Positions 32,902 through 44,989 are shown, counted from the first letter of the stretch. The stretch: 64,000 nt of DNA from Diaporthe sp. PMI_573 (GCA_021399435.1 JAJTUP010000036.1:372001-436000); one strand, 5' to 3'. Notes: generated by a model not told the origin, from the letters alone. Numbers and translations: made by a program.

Positions 32902-34105
32902 ATTGACTCGATTGATATGTTATCGGGATCGTTTGAAGAAGTTTGGCTGCTGGCGGGAGTCTTGTCAAGTGAGAAGATTCCGATCGAGTTGTCGTTGTTG
33001 GCTTGGTCGATGGGGGGAGGTCAGTCGGGGGACAGGCAGTCAGTCTCGTGTGGCTGCGGCCGAAAAACGAAGAAAATTAGGCGCACCGAAGAGTTTGGTG
33101 CGCAGAAGCCCTACGCACAGACCACCCCCGGGCAAAGTGAGAGGTGAGAGGGTGCAGCAGCAACACGCAACGAGCTACACCAGATTGGCGCACGCCATAA
33201 ACGGGACTCTCGCATTCAATTAAATCGCTAGATGTGTATGAACAATTGCCCATTCTGAGAGTTTCTGGGCTTCTTCGCACGATTGTTTTCGATCATGTGA
33301 GAGCTACATTCCACCTGGCGGCCAGCACATTTCTTGCTGTCTCGTTAGGATTATCCTATGTAAGTTTGCAGGCAGGCGTGCAGCCAGAGACCAAAAGCCG
33401 CCGGTTCTGATCTTTTCATCCTTCGCACTGAGTCTGGTATTCACTTACTGAGCCTGGCCTAGCTGCCGCCAACCCCAGAGGGACCTCCGGCAAATCTGCC
33501 TGCCGCGGGGAAGCTGACCATAGGACGACCGCGGGGTACATCCAGGTCAGGTACCTGCCCGCCGCTAATGGAGGCACAGCCAGCCATGCTTACAGCACAG
33601 GGGCACAGGGGAGCTGAGCAGACGCTCACATGCTTCCATAGTTCCGATCTGGCCTCTGAAGCTGGCAGCTACTCGACAACAGGTGAATTTGGCCATGTGA
33701 CAAGCCCTGGGCAACCAGAGTGAAGACAAGCAAGAGCGACTCTCTCAGCTTGATTCACTTGCCCCAAGAGCATCCATTCACCTTGGCTGGGTGCTTACTA
33801 CCTGCTCCTCCTACCTACCTGCCCAGGTGCCTAGGTAGAGAAGGTGCCATCTCAGGGCCCACGAGCTAACTGCTTTCGCCCTCGACCGTTCACATCGTCC
33901 TCACCTCCCCGACAGCTTCGCTTCTGCCGCCCTTGTCGTCATTGTTGCTGGCACTGCTGTCTTTATCGGCCTCTCTGCATCTTGTCGGTTCTTTATCAGC
34001 AGCCAGAGGTTCAAGAGCAATTTCCAAAACTCCCAAGGTCATAGTAGCAATCAGCAGCAGCAGCTTTTCCAGGACATCCATAGGCTCCATGAGTCTCTCT
34101 CCAAA
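32902..34105. promoter_or_regulatory. Divergent upstream region of rps3 and ymr1
   Basis: A 1.2-kb interval between two genes transcribed away from each other. It carries a CCTACCTACCTGCCCAGGTGCCTAGGTAG-type stretch (about 33811-33838, shown here as landmarks ctacctacct and cctaggtag). A stop-free frame continuous with ymr1 exon 1 runs from 33839 to 34105 without an in-frame ATG. It encodes a hydrophobic stretch, so an additional 5' exon of ymr1 is possible. Confidence 0.45.
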
Positions 34106-35778
34106 ATGGTGGAAATTCGACAGGTAAGAAGACTACAAGCGAACCTTGGGGGGGGGGGCACCTCATAAGCCCTGGCATCATTCTCACTCGGTGCCGACAG
34201 ACACTGACAACTGGCACCCAGACCGTAGAAGACGTCACCGCTGTCGCCCGGGGCGAGACCACTCGGGGCTGCCTCAGATTGACAGACTACCATATCATCT
34301 TTACCGCCCCGCCTCTCAAAACCGAAGCGGCTTCAGACGGCGCCAAAGAGCGACCACGAGAATCATGGGTCGCATACCCCATGATTGCGGCCTGCGAGTA
34401 CCGACCGACCCTTCCGAACTCTGGACGGGAATCTAGCATCCGTCTTCGCTGTCGGGACTTCTACTTCGTCCTGTTCCACTTTCACGATCACAAGTCGGCC
34501 CAGGACGCCTTCAACTTCATAAAAACCCGCTCGTGTCGCCTCGGTAGCATAGACAAGCTGCACGCCTTCAACTACCATGCGCCAAAGCAGGAGCGCGCCA
34601 TAAATGGCTGGCAGTTGTACGACGCCAAAGCCGAGTTCCGGCGCCAGGGTATCGGCGGCAAGCTACAGGACAAAGGCTGGAGGGTCTCCGACTTCAACGC
34701 CGACTACAGCTTCTCGCCTACATATCCATCTGTTCTCGTCGTCCCTAACAGGATCTCGGATGCAACTCTGAAGTATGCTGCCTCGCACCGCACTCGAGCC
34801 CGCGTGCCGACCCTGACATACCTGCACCCGATCAACAACTGCTCCATCACTCGGAGCTCCCAGCCCAGGGTCGGCATCACCGGAAACCGCAACCGTCAAG
34901 ATGAGGCCCTGGTCGAGGCCTGCTTCTCGAACCCTTACATCCAAGAGGCGCCGCCATCCTTGAGCGCCAACGCCAGTCCCTCGGGCAGCCAGCCAGGCCT
35001 TTCGGAGAAGACTGACCACGGCCCCGCGGACCCGGACTCCACGGAGCCAGAGCTGCTGTCAGCTGGTGACGCTTTCCACGACGAGAAGGGAAGGAGAATC
35101 ATCTTTGGGGCCCAGCAGCACAACCTGATCATCGATGCTCGACCTGCCATCAACTCGATGGCCATGCAGGTCGTGGGCAAGGGCTCTGAGAACATGGACA
35201 ATTACAGGTTCGCGACAAAGGCATATTTGAACATCCAGAACATCCACGTCATGAGAAACAGCCTGAACAAGGTCATCAGCGCCCTCAAGGATGGTGACAT
35301 CTCTAACGGGGCGCCTAACCAGGACTTGCTTGCCAAGAGTGATTGGCTGAAGCACATCACGGGAATATTGGACGGGTCAGCTCTGATTGCCAGACAGGTT
35401 GGCATCCAGCACTCGCATGTCCTGATCCACTGCTCGGACGGGTGGGACCGCACTAGCCAGCTGAGCGCCCTGTCACAGATCATGCTCGATCCGTATTACC
35501 GCACAATAACCGGGTTCATCGTGCTAATTGAGAAGGATTGGCTATCTTTTGGGCATATGTTTCACCAACGATCAGGGCCTCTGGGTCTGCTCAGTCAGTT
35601 TCTCTGCCTGGACGATGGAATGGCCGGCACGAAAATCGAGCCTGGTGATGCCGATGGGCGTACCGCGGTGCTTGAGGAGGCGTCGGAGAATCTCAAAGGC
35701 TTCTTCAGAAAGCATGGCTGGAACTCTGACAAGGACAAGGAGGACTCGGATCCTGACAATTTGGCGGCTGCTGCTGCG

Positions 35779-35809
<31 letters not shown>

Positions 35810-36597
35810 ATGAGCGGGCACCAACGCCAGTCCTAGAAGACCAGGCGACTCGAGAAAAGGAAATCAGCCCCGTCTTTCACCAATATCTTGATGCTGTGTA
35901 TCAGCTGCTCCGACAATTCCCCGACAGATTTGAATTCAACGAGCGTTTTCTCCGTCGCCTCTTCTACCACCTCCATTCTTGCCAGTACGGCACATTCCTG
36001 CTCAACAACGAGAAGCAGAGAATCGACGCCAAACTCCATGAGCGAACGTCGTCTGTCTGGGATTACTTCCTCAGCCGACGGGACATATTTACGAATCCCA
36101 GCTACGATCCTGTAGTTGATGACAATGTCAGGGGCAAGGAGCGACTGCTTTTCCCACGCCTCAACGAGGTGCGGTGGTGGTATCAGCTCTTCAACAGGAC
36201 TGACCAGGAGATGAACGGCGCTCTAGATGCGGCGGCGGCCACCACCGACAGGGTTGCCAAGGCAGTCCAGTCTGCTACAGCCAGCCCTCTGCCTGGTCAC
36301 AGCGCCGCTAACAGCACTCCTGGAACCCCCCAGGCGCCTGGAAGTCCTCGTGCAAGCAGCTCCGCTGCAGGTTCCTTTGGTCAGACCGTGCTCGCCGGCG
36401 TGGAAGTCCCTGAGACCCACCAGAACGGACCCAACGCAGGCGGCATCCTTAGCAACCTGGCCAAGGGCATATCGGGCCTCGACATCGGTGTCTCTGGTGG
36501 GCTGGGCAATACGGCCGCCGTAGCAGATGGCAATGCCGTGCCACTAGACGGGCAGGAGATGACACAGATGGGTTCGTTCGAGAATGTAGCGCAGTAG
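34106..36597 (+). CDS. ymr1: Myotubularin-type phosphoinositide 3-phosphatase
   Basis: Removes the 3-phosphate from PI3P and PI(3,5)P2 on endosomal membranes. Exon 1 is 34106-34123 (MVEIRQ) and exon 2 34201-36597, giving 804 aa to the first stop. The N-terminal PH-GRAM part (GETTRGCLRLTDYHIIFTAP) is followed by the myotubularin catalytic domain. The CX5R signature HCSDGWDRT is present with Cys at about residue 417 and Arg at 423, so the enzyme should be active. The conserved WLSFGHMFHQR block follows. A run of alanines (GCT repeats, 35763-35809) interrupts the region behind it. The TAG at 36595-36597 is odd, because the same frame stays open for another 211 codons. The start is uncertain: upstream sequence is open in frame for 89 codons but lacks ATG. 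Confidence 0.93.
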
Positions 36598-37233
36598 GAT
36601 GGCGCGACTTCCGGCAGATCCACTCCTGGCAATGTGGCCAGCTACTTCTTTCAAGGGGCCGCTGAAAGTATACAGAACACCGGCGAGCCGATCGACGACC
36701 TGGACAATGCCTTTCGGCCATCCACGCAGCTATTGACAATGGGCGGAGAGCGAGCCAAGAAAACGGGCCCAAAAACGGGCCCATCGATGGAAGATGATGG
36801 TGAGTTCATCGACCACGATGAAGCACATAGAGTGTTCAGATCGCCGAGACCTTCTATCACGTTGCAAGAGCTGCAAGAGCTGCACGAGCTGGACAAGCTG
36901 GACAAGCTGCAAGAGCTGCGAGAGCGGGAGTCCAGAAAACACTCAGGCGATGGCGCCAGCGGACAGGGCACGACAGGCCATCCCGCCATGAGAGGTGGTA
37001 TATTTGGGGGAGCTCCGCTGGATGACCTGTGGCTGGCACAGGGACAAGACGTAGGAGCGGACCTAGGAGAGGATTTCTATGCGGGAAGTGCAGCATTGGA
37101 CGCAGAAGCGCACAAAGCATGGGACGAAGCTGCGAGGGAGGAGTACCAGGAGACTGACTGGTGGGACGCATGTGTCCTCAGTGACTCAGAGGCAGAGTAT
37201 GTAACCTCTGGTGACTCGGGGTGTATGCTCTGA
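36598..37233 (+). other. Open in-frame extension behind the ymr1 stop codon
   Basis: Directly after the ymr1 TAG the same frame continues for 212 codons to a TGA at 37231-37233. It reads like protein: it opens GRSTPGNVASYFFQGAAESI, has a 9-bp-periodic LQELQELHELDKLDKLQEL coil (about 36868-36920) and ends with an acidic, Trp-containing tail (TDWWDACVLSDSEAEYVTSG). No acceptable intron removes the TAG: the only GT-AG pair spanning it is 32 nt and shifts the frame. It may be the true C-terminus of ymr1 behind a nonsense mutation or sequencing error, a readthrough extension, or a former coding tail now untranslated. The first in-frame ATG is at 36739. Confidence 0.6.
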
Positions 37234-38063
37234 TGACTCGGGGCCATTCAGCGACGATGGGTGGAATTTGGTAGCATGAGCGACGGTCATCTTCTTCAGC
37301 CCAGCCCCTCGTGGTGCTAGGGAACGATGATCATGGTTTTGCGATACCTTGCATAGCACTTGAGCAGTATGCATTTGGAAAGGGTACAGCGAAAGGCGTG
37401 GTTCTTTGCGAGGCACAGGAGTCATCAGGATTGGGCTGGTCGGCAATAGAGCAAGAGCAATCAATGCTCGCGACGGCGTTTGTGTGTGGTTACGAATTGG
37501 AGGGACCTCTTCGGTCCGCAAAGCAAGGGACTGCCCCGGCGGTGCCGTACTGTACTTGTACTGTACACGAGAAAATCACATACATTATCACAGTGACACA
37601 GCCACGGTCTTTAAAAAACCGCATGATGCCATTACGGAGCCCCTCGAACCCCGGTTGTCCTGTAGGTTGGCTGTTCTTGAAGAGGTTATTTTAGAGGAGG
37701 TTATTCCCTGTGGCCGTGTAGCAGACACCTGATGCTTGTGAATTTTATTACGGCCATAATTTGCAACATTTGTGTTCTGTACACATGAGTGTCTCAACTT
37801 AATTCCCGTGGTGGGGAGGTGTGGGCTCACGGGACTGGCCTGACTGACTGACTATATGCGCTGTATTCTGAGCCTTGGTGTTTGGAGTCGGAAACCAGGT
37901 GGGCATCTCTGCACCTGCCCAGAACGCGACTTCCACACACAAGACGCGACGCCTTGAGACCACCACACTTTGATCCAGTTTTGGACCCCCAAAAGACTGC
38001 AGGACTATGCATCCCTGAAAACCATGAATCGCATTAGGCCCCGGGATACTTACCACGAGAGCA
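37234..38063. other. Intergenic with dispersed repeat copy B
   Basis: The 830 bp between ymr1 and apc4 hold the minus-strand copy of the dispersed repeat (37576-37720) and the apc4 promoter. No supported ORF. Confidence 0.6.
37576..37720 (-). repeat. Dispersed non-coding repeat, copy B
   Basis: Read on the minus strand, this gives aggttattcc-type units, then an 68-bp block (37643-37576) that matches 18761-18828 at about 80 percent, most differences being transitions, with one indel. The order of parts is the same as in copy A. Transition bias is compatible with RIP acting on a repeat. Confidence 0.75.
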
Positions 38064-40812
38064 ATGTCGGCCAAAGCACTGAAGCTTGGCCTGTTTAGCC
38101 AGAGCAGTTTCCCGGCGCCAGTCTCACCGGAGCTGCTCGCATGCTCTCCCGCCCTGAACCTCGCAGCAACAGTCAACAACGCCAACACCCTGGCCATCAG
38201 GCGTGCCCGAGGCGAGCTCGTCTCTAGCACCACTGATCGTGTCCACTCCATCCAGGCGTTGTGTTGGAGACCCGACGGTTTGTCGCCCCTGTTCCCTCGA
38301 CTTCCTGGCGGCTGCTCTCATTGGCAGACAGACATCTCGCTGACTGCACCCCAGGTCAATTTCTGGCCGTCGCATGGGACGACGGAACTGTACGCCTCCT
38401 GGCGGTGGAGAACACAAAAGCCGTCCACCGCATCAGCGTCTCCCAGCAGCCTGCAGACCTGGACGCGGATCCAGAACCCATCATCTACGTCGCCTGGGCC
38501 CGCAACCTGACGGGGAAGCGCCACTTTGGCACCGATCATGACATCGCCTCCAGGTTGCGAGGCCTCGGCCTGTCCTCGGCCCATGAGCTGCGTCAGGACG
38601 ACTTGGGACGAGCTGGGCCCCACGACCTCGCGGACCTGCCGCACGCGCTCACGTTCCTCGAGATTGACACCTCCCTGCCCAAGATCAGCCCCCTTCCCGT
38701 GTCGGGCGGGATCGGGGACGACATGTTCGTGTTCTCGACCACCGCGTCCTTGGAGTCAATGTTCGCGCCGCTCAAGCCCGAAGATAACGACCAGGTAGAT
38801 GTCATGGTGGTAGGGACAAGGGATGGCTGTGTGCACCTGAGCATCTACGACTCCTTCCCAATAGGGACTTTCAGGATCCCGATCAAGCAGGGCCCGAGCC
38901 CCAACTCCAGCCAAGTCGACGGTGGCTACCAGCTTTGCCTGCACGCCGCTCACCCAGAGGTATCAACTCACTCTCTCCTACTGCGTCAAAATGGCGAGGG
39001 GCCTGTTAAACACCTCTACCTGGTCCCCATGGACCTAAGGTTTGTCTCGTACTCGCCAGTGAACCTGTCCCTCCTGGCATCTAAAACAACAACGTTACAA
39101 AAGCTGCTGCGATATCTGAGGCAAACGCAAACACACATCGTTAATGAATGGTCCTCGACGCGGGAACTACCCTCTCGCTTCCTGTCGTTCATCCAGGAAG
39201 ACCTTCAAAAGATGGGCTCTGGCCCGACGAACATCGTCCAGGCCCTCTATCACACCGTCTTGACGGGACATGTCCATCGCCTGGTCAGAGAGTGGCTGGT
39301 CGACAGCATCGCTGAACGAGTAAGTGGGCCCTCTCCATGTTGCGTTTCTTGGACCAGTTTTCTGACCAGTTATCAGGGCCACAAGCGTTGGGAGAAAGCA
39401 GTGATTCCTGGACTTGAGAATCTGCGCAATCTAATTCACGAGAATATGCTGCCAGCCATAGACCGCTGCACAGTGATCTTGAGCCGACTTTCCGGTATCG
39501 CTAGATTCCACGAGGAAGAAGACCACGTCGGCTTCACAAATACCGAAATAACGCGGCTTGTCGACATTTTGTCCGCTCTGAACCTCATCTGCCACAAGGT
39601 ACTACTCATTACTATGGAGGAGCTAGAGCTGTTCCGTATGTTCTCCTCCTGGGTCCGCCTCACCATAGACCGGGTATCTTCCACGACGGTGCCGGAGGAC
39701 TTAATGGAGAAAGAGGCTATTCTTGATCCAGCCAAGATACTCAGGTACATCGAACGATACCTGGTCAGCAGCCCAATGGCCATACACTTTGAAAAGGTGC
39801 CAAGGGAGATCTGGGATGAGGACTGGCAGCGCATGCAGGATAGCTCCGGGGTGTTGGACGAGCTGGACAACCAGCTCAAGCGCCGGGACGCCGGGAAGTC
39901 ATACATGAAAGGCCTGGCACAAATGGCTTTTGTGGTTGATCTGCTTACTGCGAAGGCAGAAGGTGTCTTCAAGAATATTGCTGAGGCGGAGAAGCGAAGT
40001 GTTCGCTTTGGACAGGCTGTGAAACTGGAGCTGGCTCGCGAAAACTCGAACCTGGAGACTTTCACCGCAGTGGATTCGAGGATGTGCTCCGTTCCTAAAC
40101 CCGTGAGTTTGGTCTTACAGATAGTCCACCCTCCCCCCACACACACCTGGCTTGCTTGCATCTGGCACGGTACTGATTACAACTTTCCAGAATGGTGTGA
40201 ACGGGGTCACGTACACCGCTGTGGTATCCGAGGAGAACCAATTAGACAGTAAGTCTTCCCCGTTGGAGCTGTCAGTGATGGCGCAGTGCTAAGAACATTG
40301 CCTCAGTCGGCATCTTCGAAACAAAAATCGAAGTCATCAACGGCATCAGCAGCGCCCCTTCTACGGCTTTCTACCACAGCCCTTGCCTGGACCCAGGCAG
40401 CGGCGGGCGGATAATTGACGTCAAGTTCCTCAATGACGATATCCTCCTGGCCTTGTGCCACTCCAAAGGTATGCCCCCAAACATCGAGCACGTCTTGCTA
40501 GTTTGTGAGTTCTGACCTTTATCACTTGAAGATGGGAAGCCGAATCTGCTTCGCATTTTGTTCAGGCCCGCGAAACCCCGGTATCAAGCCAATGAGTCCG
40601 GCACCGCAATACTGTCTCAAGGGGCGCCGCCGCCGCCGGTGCACGCGGTAGAATTTCCCGAGAACATGGCCTCCTTCGTCCCGGTACGCATGGAGGTTAT
40701 GGAGGCTAGCGGCGCCAGGGGAGGAGTTCCTGCCAGGGTCTGTCTGTTGGGGAAGGACGGGGTCACCTACAAGGTGTATTCCCTACCGGAAGCGCAGATG
40801 CTGCCGGCTTAG
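38064..40812 (+). CDS. apc4: Anaphase-promoting complex subunit 4
   Basis: Scaffold subunit of the APC/C ubiquitin ligase that drives mitotic exit. Exons 38064-38277, 38355-39319, 39377-40102, 40191-40248, 40307-40468, 40532-40812 (2406 nt, 801 aa). The N-terminal WD40-like propeller includes LCWRPDGQFLAVAWDDGTVRLL, assembled exactly across the first intron, and EPIIYVAWARN. The long helical APC4 domain occupies the middle (ENLRNLIHENMLPAIDRCTVILSRLSG, LVDILSALNLICHKVLLITMEELELF). A C-terminal beta-rich part resumes the propeller (IIDVKFLNDDILLALCHSKD). Intron 2 (57 nt, after ERV-type GAA CGA) is a multiple of three without stops and is recognised by GTAAGT and TATCAG. Length fits the family. 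Confidence 0.93.
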
Positions 40813-41144
40813 ACGGCCAAGGTAGCTGCTCTTTTAGCAGGCCGAGGTGGTCGCGGACCCGGATGTAGCTTCGAACCGCGTCTGACGGATTGAACGGATC
40901 AATCTTTGCCCCAGACATTTATTGAGATTCGTACTGCAACTAGGTCTTTGTGCATACAAAGGTATCTGCAGCAGATGGGCGGTCCAAATGGCAATCCGCC
41001 ATCACGAAGGAAGACGCGAGGGTTTCCCGATATGATGTCACAAACAGGTTGCGTGAGCTGGTTTGGAATTTAAATGGTCACAGATGTTATGGCATCAGAC
41101 TACCGCCAGACTCCCCGCCAGACTCCCCGCCGCCGGGAGAGCAC

Positions 41145-42254
41145 TCATTGTCCACAAACATCAACCTCCATCTCTACTCCGAGAAACCTCCTCGCGCTCT
41201 CCTGCACCGCGCCGAGCCTCGTAGTCACGCCCATAGGCCCCTTGGCCGCAGCCATCCCGCCTCCCCTACTGTCCTTCCCTCTAGCACCACCCACAGAGTC
41301 ACCTCCGGCCGAGCACCACCCGAGCACCAGCCTCTCGTAGGAGGGCGGGTCAGGGTCAGCGCTGAGGGTCCTGATCTTCCAGTCCCACGGCGGCGCGGAC
41401 GCGAAGGCGGAGGGGGATGACCTGTCCCGCGTGCCGTCTTCCCCGTTGTCGATCCCGGCGCCACCTCCGGCCCCGAAAGCAACCGCCATCGCCTCGCTGA
41501 CCTGCCTCCTCAGGCGGTTCTGGGCCATGGCGGGCTCCGTTAGGTAGCAGTCGCTGCTGTACAGGGGGTTCTCGTCGCGCGGGACGAGGACGAGCTCTCG
41601 CAGCCCGGGGAGGCGCGCGCGGACCAGGCGCAGGATGTCGACCAGCAGAGAGGCTGCTATGCTTGTGTGTGTCATGGCTGCCGCTGCGGAGGGTGGTGGT
41701 GGTGGTAATGGGGGTGTGAGGGGCCTGGGAGCTGGCAAAGGTGTGTTTGTTTCTCGGGACTGGCGCTGTTGGCGCTGGTCCTCCATTGGGGTGGTTGGAG
41801 GGGTCTGTAGCTGCTGGTTTCGTTGCTGTTGATGGTTGTTGTGGAAGTGGTGGTCGTGGTGGTCGTGGTAACATGGACTCTGGCGGTGCCAGGCAGAATC
41901 ATAGACCCAGACAAGCGCCTCGTTAACCGCGACACGGCGCACCTGCGCCAGCTCGGTCGGGTCACACAGGCTGAGCACCGTCCGCAGGTTGGCCTCAGAC
42001 GCCATGAAGCCGTCCCGAGGACCAAAGTACAAGTAGTCCTGCTCCGAGTCGAAGAAGGTCTGCCCGGGCTGTCGGGCTATGCCAAACGATGCCCGGTACT
42101 GACGGAGAGCCTCACGGCGGGATTCATGGCAGACATGAAGATTGGTCGGAATCTTGGCCTGTGAGCTGCACCCAAAGGAGGACGACGGGGTAAGGTGGTG
42201 ATGGCCGCTGCCCAGGCCGCAAGAAAGTGATTTAGATCCGCAATGAACAGACAC
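41145..42254 (-). CDS. 2EXR-type domain protein, 5' end not resolved
   Basis: An open frame of 369 codons ends at TGA 41145 (ending VEMEVDVCGQ). It contains the second half of a 2EXR-like domain common in filamentous fungi: LHVCHESRREALRQYRASFG, DYLYFGPRDGF, VRRVAVNEALVWV and LRELVLVPRDENPLYS. A His/Gln/Pro-rich insert (about 41740-41860) splits the domain. The usual N-terminal FPxLPxELRxxIW block and an in-frame ATG are both missing upstream. The frame is open to 42254 without an ATG. A splice acceptor near 42178-42165 to an unseen 5' exon is possible, or the gene is 5'-truncated. The family has no known biochemical role. The 330 bp between this gene's 3' end and apc4 hold no gene. Confidence 0.7.
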   Translation of the reverse strand: MSVHCGSKSLSCGLGSGHHHLTPSSSFGCSSQAKIPTNLHVCHESRREALRQYRASFGIARQPGQTFFDSEQDYLYFGPRDGFMASEANLRTVLSLCDPTELAQVRRVAVNEALVWVYDSAWHRQSPCYHDHHDHHFHNNHQQQRNQQLQTPPTTPMEDQRQQRQSRETNTPLPAPRPLTPPLPPPPPSAAAAMTHTSIAASLLVDILRLVRARLPGLRELVLVPRDENPLYSSDCYLTEPAMAQNRLRRQVSEAMAVAFGAGGGAGIDNGEDGTRDRSSPSAFASAPPWDWKIRTLSADPDPPSYERLVLGWCSAGGDSVGGARGKDSRGGGMAAAKGPMGVTTRLGAVQESARRFLGVEMEVDVCGQ

Positions 42255-42691
42255 AAGCCTTGGGCCCGGTATGTTGAAGGCCCATATTTTCCATCGAAGC
42301 TCGGCCGGGAGTTTTGAAAACAGGTGCTGGCCGAGACTGATAAGTGACAGGTCAAAGAAGATGGTATGTGGGGGAGCTTACGAAGACCCTGCCCTGCCCA
42401 GCCGAGTTGGTATCCTCCATTGCTGACGAAGTATTCAGACCAAGACCACACGTATCTGGCCAAGCCACGTGGTTCAGCCCGATGCTTGAGATGTTTGAGA
42501 AGTGATGAATGACCGTGAGAGGCGTGCAGACCTTACGAACGACAACGAGAGGCCCAATATCTGCGCGTGCTGCTATCTACACAGCAGTGAAGAGCAGGCA
42601 CGGCAATTGGCATTTATATGAGCAGGCTCACATGAAGTTCGTGAAAGCAAGATAGGAAAGGGAAAGTAACTCGGACACCCGAGACACTAGT

Positions 42692-42718
42692 GTCGAGGCG
42701 GTCGAGGCGGTCGAGGCG
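42692..42718. repeat. 9-bp tandem repeat, three copies
   Basis: Three exact copies of gtcgaggcg in direct succession. Ordinary short tandem repeat in intergenic DNA. Confidence 0.9.
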
Positions 42719-44953
42719 GTCTAGCTCGCATGTACAAACACACTTGCTGTAGGTATATTACCGCAATGTAGTCGGAGTAGCCGGTACGCAAGACACCTGC
42801 TGCGTATGCGCCAAGCTCGAATGATCTCAACAGGTTCGCGGAGAACAATGTGGCCGATGTGGCGGGTCTAGCACCTAAACGCACAAGACTTCCTGACGTC
42901 TGTCCACGGCGAACGCGCGGGCGCCTGCCGATAGTGTTGCTGGAGGCCGAGAAACATCGTCGTGTCCGGAGAACTGGGACTCATCCCTGTCCTCATCGCC
43001 GCTCTGTACTCTTGGGTTAAAACCCGGACGCGGATCCTTGCCTATGAAACCGTCCGGAGTAATTGGCCGTAAATCGAGTCTGTGGAACCTTGGGAACTGA
43101 GCAGTACGGGTTGGTCAAGAGAAATTAAGACTGCGAGCTTGATCATAGTATGGAGGGCGGAGGCCTGATCCATTCATCACCTGTTACAGTTTCTCCTATT
43201 CGCATTCCGAAATCGTGAACTCCTCAGCAGGCCACAGATCAGAACAGTGGGCTGGCCGAGACAAAGTTGACAGCTGCATCGGTTGCCTCTTCCAGAGGCT
43301 GCCTTCTCTGTCAAAAAAAAACCAAAAAGAAAAAAAAAACCAAAAACTGCCTACGTGCCAGCATGCCAGCATGCAAAGGTCAGCGCACAACAAGCTTGGC
43401 TGACAGGGGATCATGTCCGCTGCAGCTGTTAGTCGACGTGCACGAGACCCTGCACAGAGAGCTGTGAACGGCATGGGCGGAGTATTCGAGGCTTGCGCCC
43501 CCTCAGTTGCGTAACGAAGGCGAATTTGGCGGTGCGAAGCGAGACCGCACCGTCATCAAACTGTCTGTACAGCCAAACTAGACCGGCTAGAGGACCAACT
43601 CCTCGTCTCCGGTCTGGCGGGTCGTGTCTGTCGCTAGATCTAGCTGCCCAGGACCCGATCGACTGCATGGCAATAAACAGTCTGAATCATTACTCTCGTG
43701 CCCGAATAAAAATGCAAAGTGGCCATATCAGGCCGCTTCCTCGCTTATCTTATTCGGCCATATGAACCCTGGAGAGCAGATTCACCCCAGCCCAGGTTAT
43801 TGGCCCCAGTTGGCCGGCAATCTGGGCCGCTGCAGGAAAACATGCGAGAGCCCCATATGGACAGCCCCGATGACTGCTTCTCCTCTGAGCGGAGGACGCC
43901 AACGCCGGCTGCGCGACCGCTCCTGCAACAAGCCGTTAGCGTTGACCAAGGAAAGACGCATACATGTCCATGTGCAAACGGCCAGTCTCGCCGGGCCGCG
44001 TGGGGGACTTGACCGGTCGTCAGTAGCACGATGATTGTCTTGCTGCATTGAGAATTTGATCGTCGCCCGTAGACAGGCAATGAATGCTTTCCTGGAGTGG
44101 ATGAGCAGTAGATCCAAGACAACAACATATCTTCTGCGGATAGCTGGTGGTGCCCCGCAAACCAAGAATGGAGTCGGCGCCGACGTGGTGACACTAGAGA
44201 TGTTTGACCGAAGACCAGTATTGAGGATGTCAACTGGCCCATGCGAGTATAGAAGCTCATTAATACGGCGTGGGTGAAGTCGGGACCAGCCAACATGCGC
44301 CAGTCTCGCCCAAAGCAGACCGCTAGGCCTTGGTTGTCCGCAGGTTGGCTGGTGGATTACTGATCGAGGCTTGAAAATGGCTTTCCGGCGCAAATGAGCC
44401 GCATGTGTCGGGGCACACGTGGTAGAGGCCCGTGAGGGCAGCGGAAAGAGTCGAGCCCTACCCCGATGGCCTTCGGGGGCCTGCAAAGATGACCGCTAGG
44501 TAGGTCCAGGCAAGCCACACCAGCAAGCGAGGCCCGTTCGGAGATCGGAGACAAGAAGGTGGAGGAAACATGTCTTTTCAAGCCCCAGCCGACGGCTTTC
44601 TTGTAGCGGGGCCAGCAAGAGCAAACGGGCAGATGGGCTGGCTGGCTGGCATGTGTGGAAGCTCCAACGGCGGCGCGTCCAGGACTGCCGAGCTGCCGGG
44701 GCGGCTGTCCCCTTGGAGCTACTCTGTACATGACATGGTGGTGGTTCCAATTTTGGATGCTGAGGGCGAGGATGAAGTTCAGGTGAACCTTCAGTCGTTT
44801 GCTGCGTGCGAATCGAGGACGGGCGCTATGTCTGCATGTTACTGTGGTAGAGGGCAGGGGCCCCTTCGGCAGTTCTGATTGGGAGGACCCCTGCCCGCAT
44901 GGGCGGGTACCTAGGTACATTGCAGCGTCACCACATAAGCGCCGGGCCGCTGA

Positions 44954-44989
44954 CCTGGCGGGAGACCTGGCGGGAGACCTGGCGGGCGA
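44954..44989. repeat. 12-bp tandem repeat, three copies
   Basis: Three copies of cctggcgggaga, the third with one change. It lies 36 bp downstream of a GTACCTAGGTAC palindrome. Confidence 0.9.

Noticed and set aside
43745..44486. Overlapping minus-strand ORFs of 183 and 229 codons
   Set aside because: Two different frames are open over the same DNA, neither with protein-like sequence.
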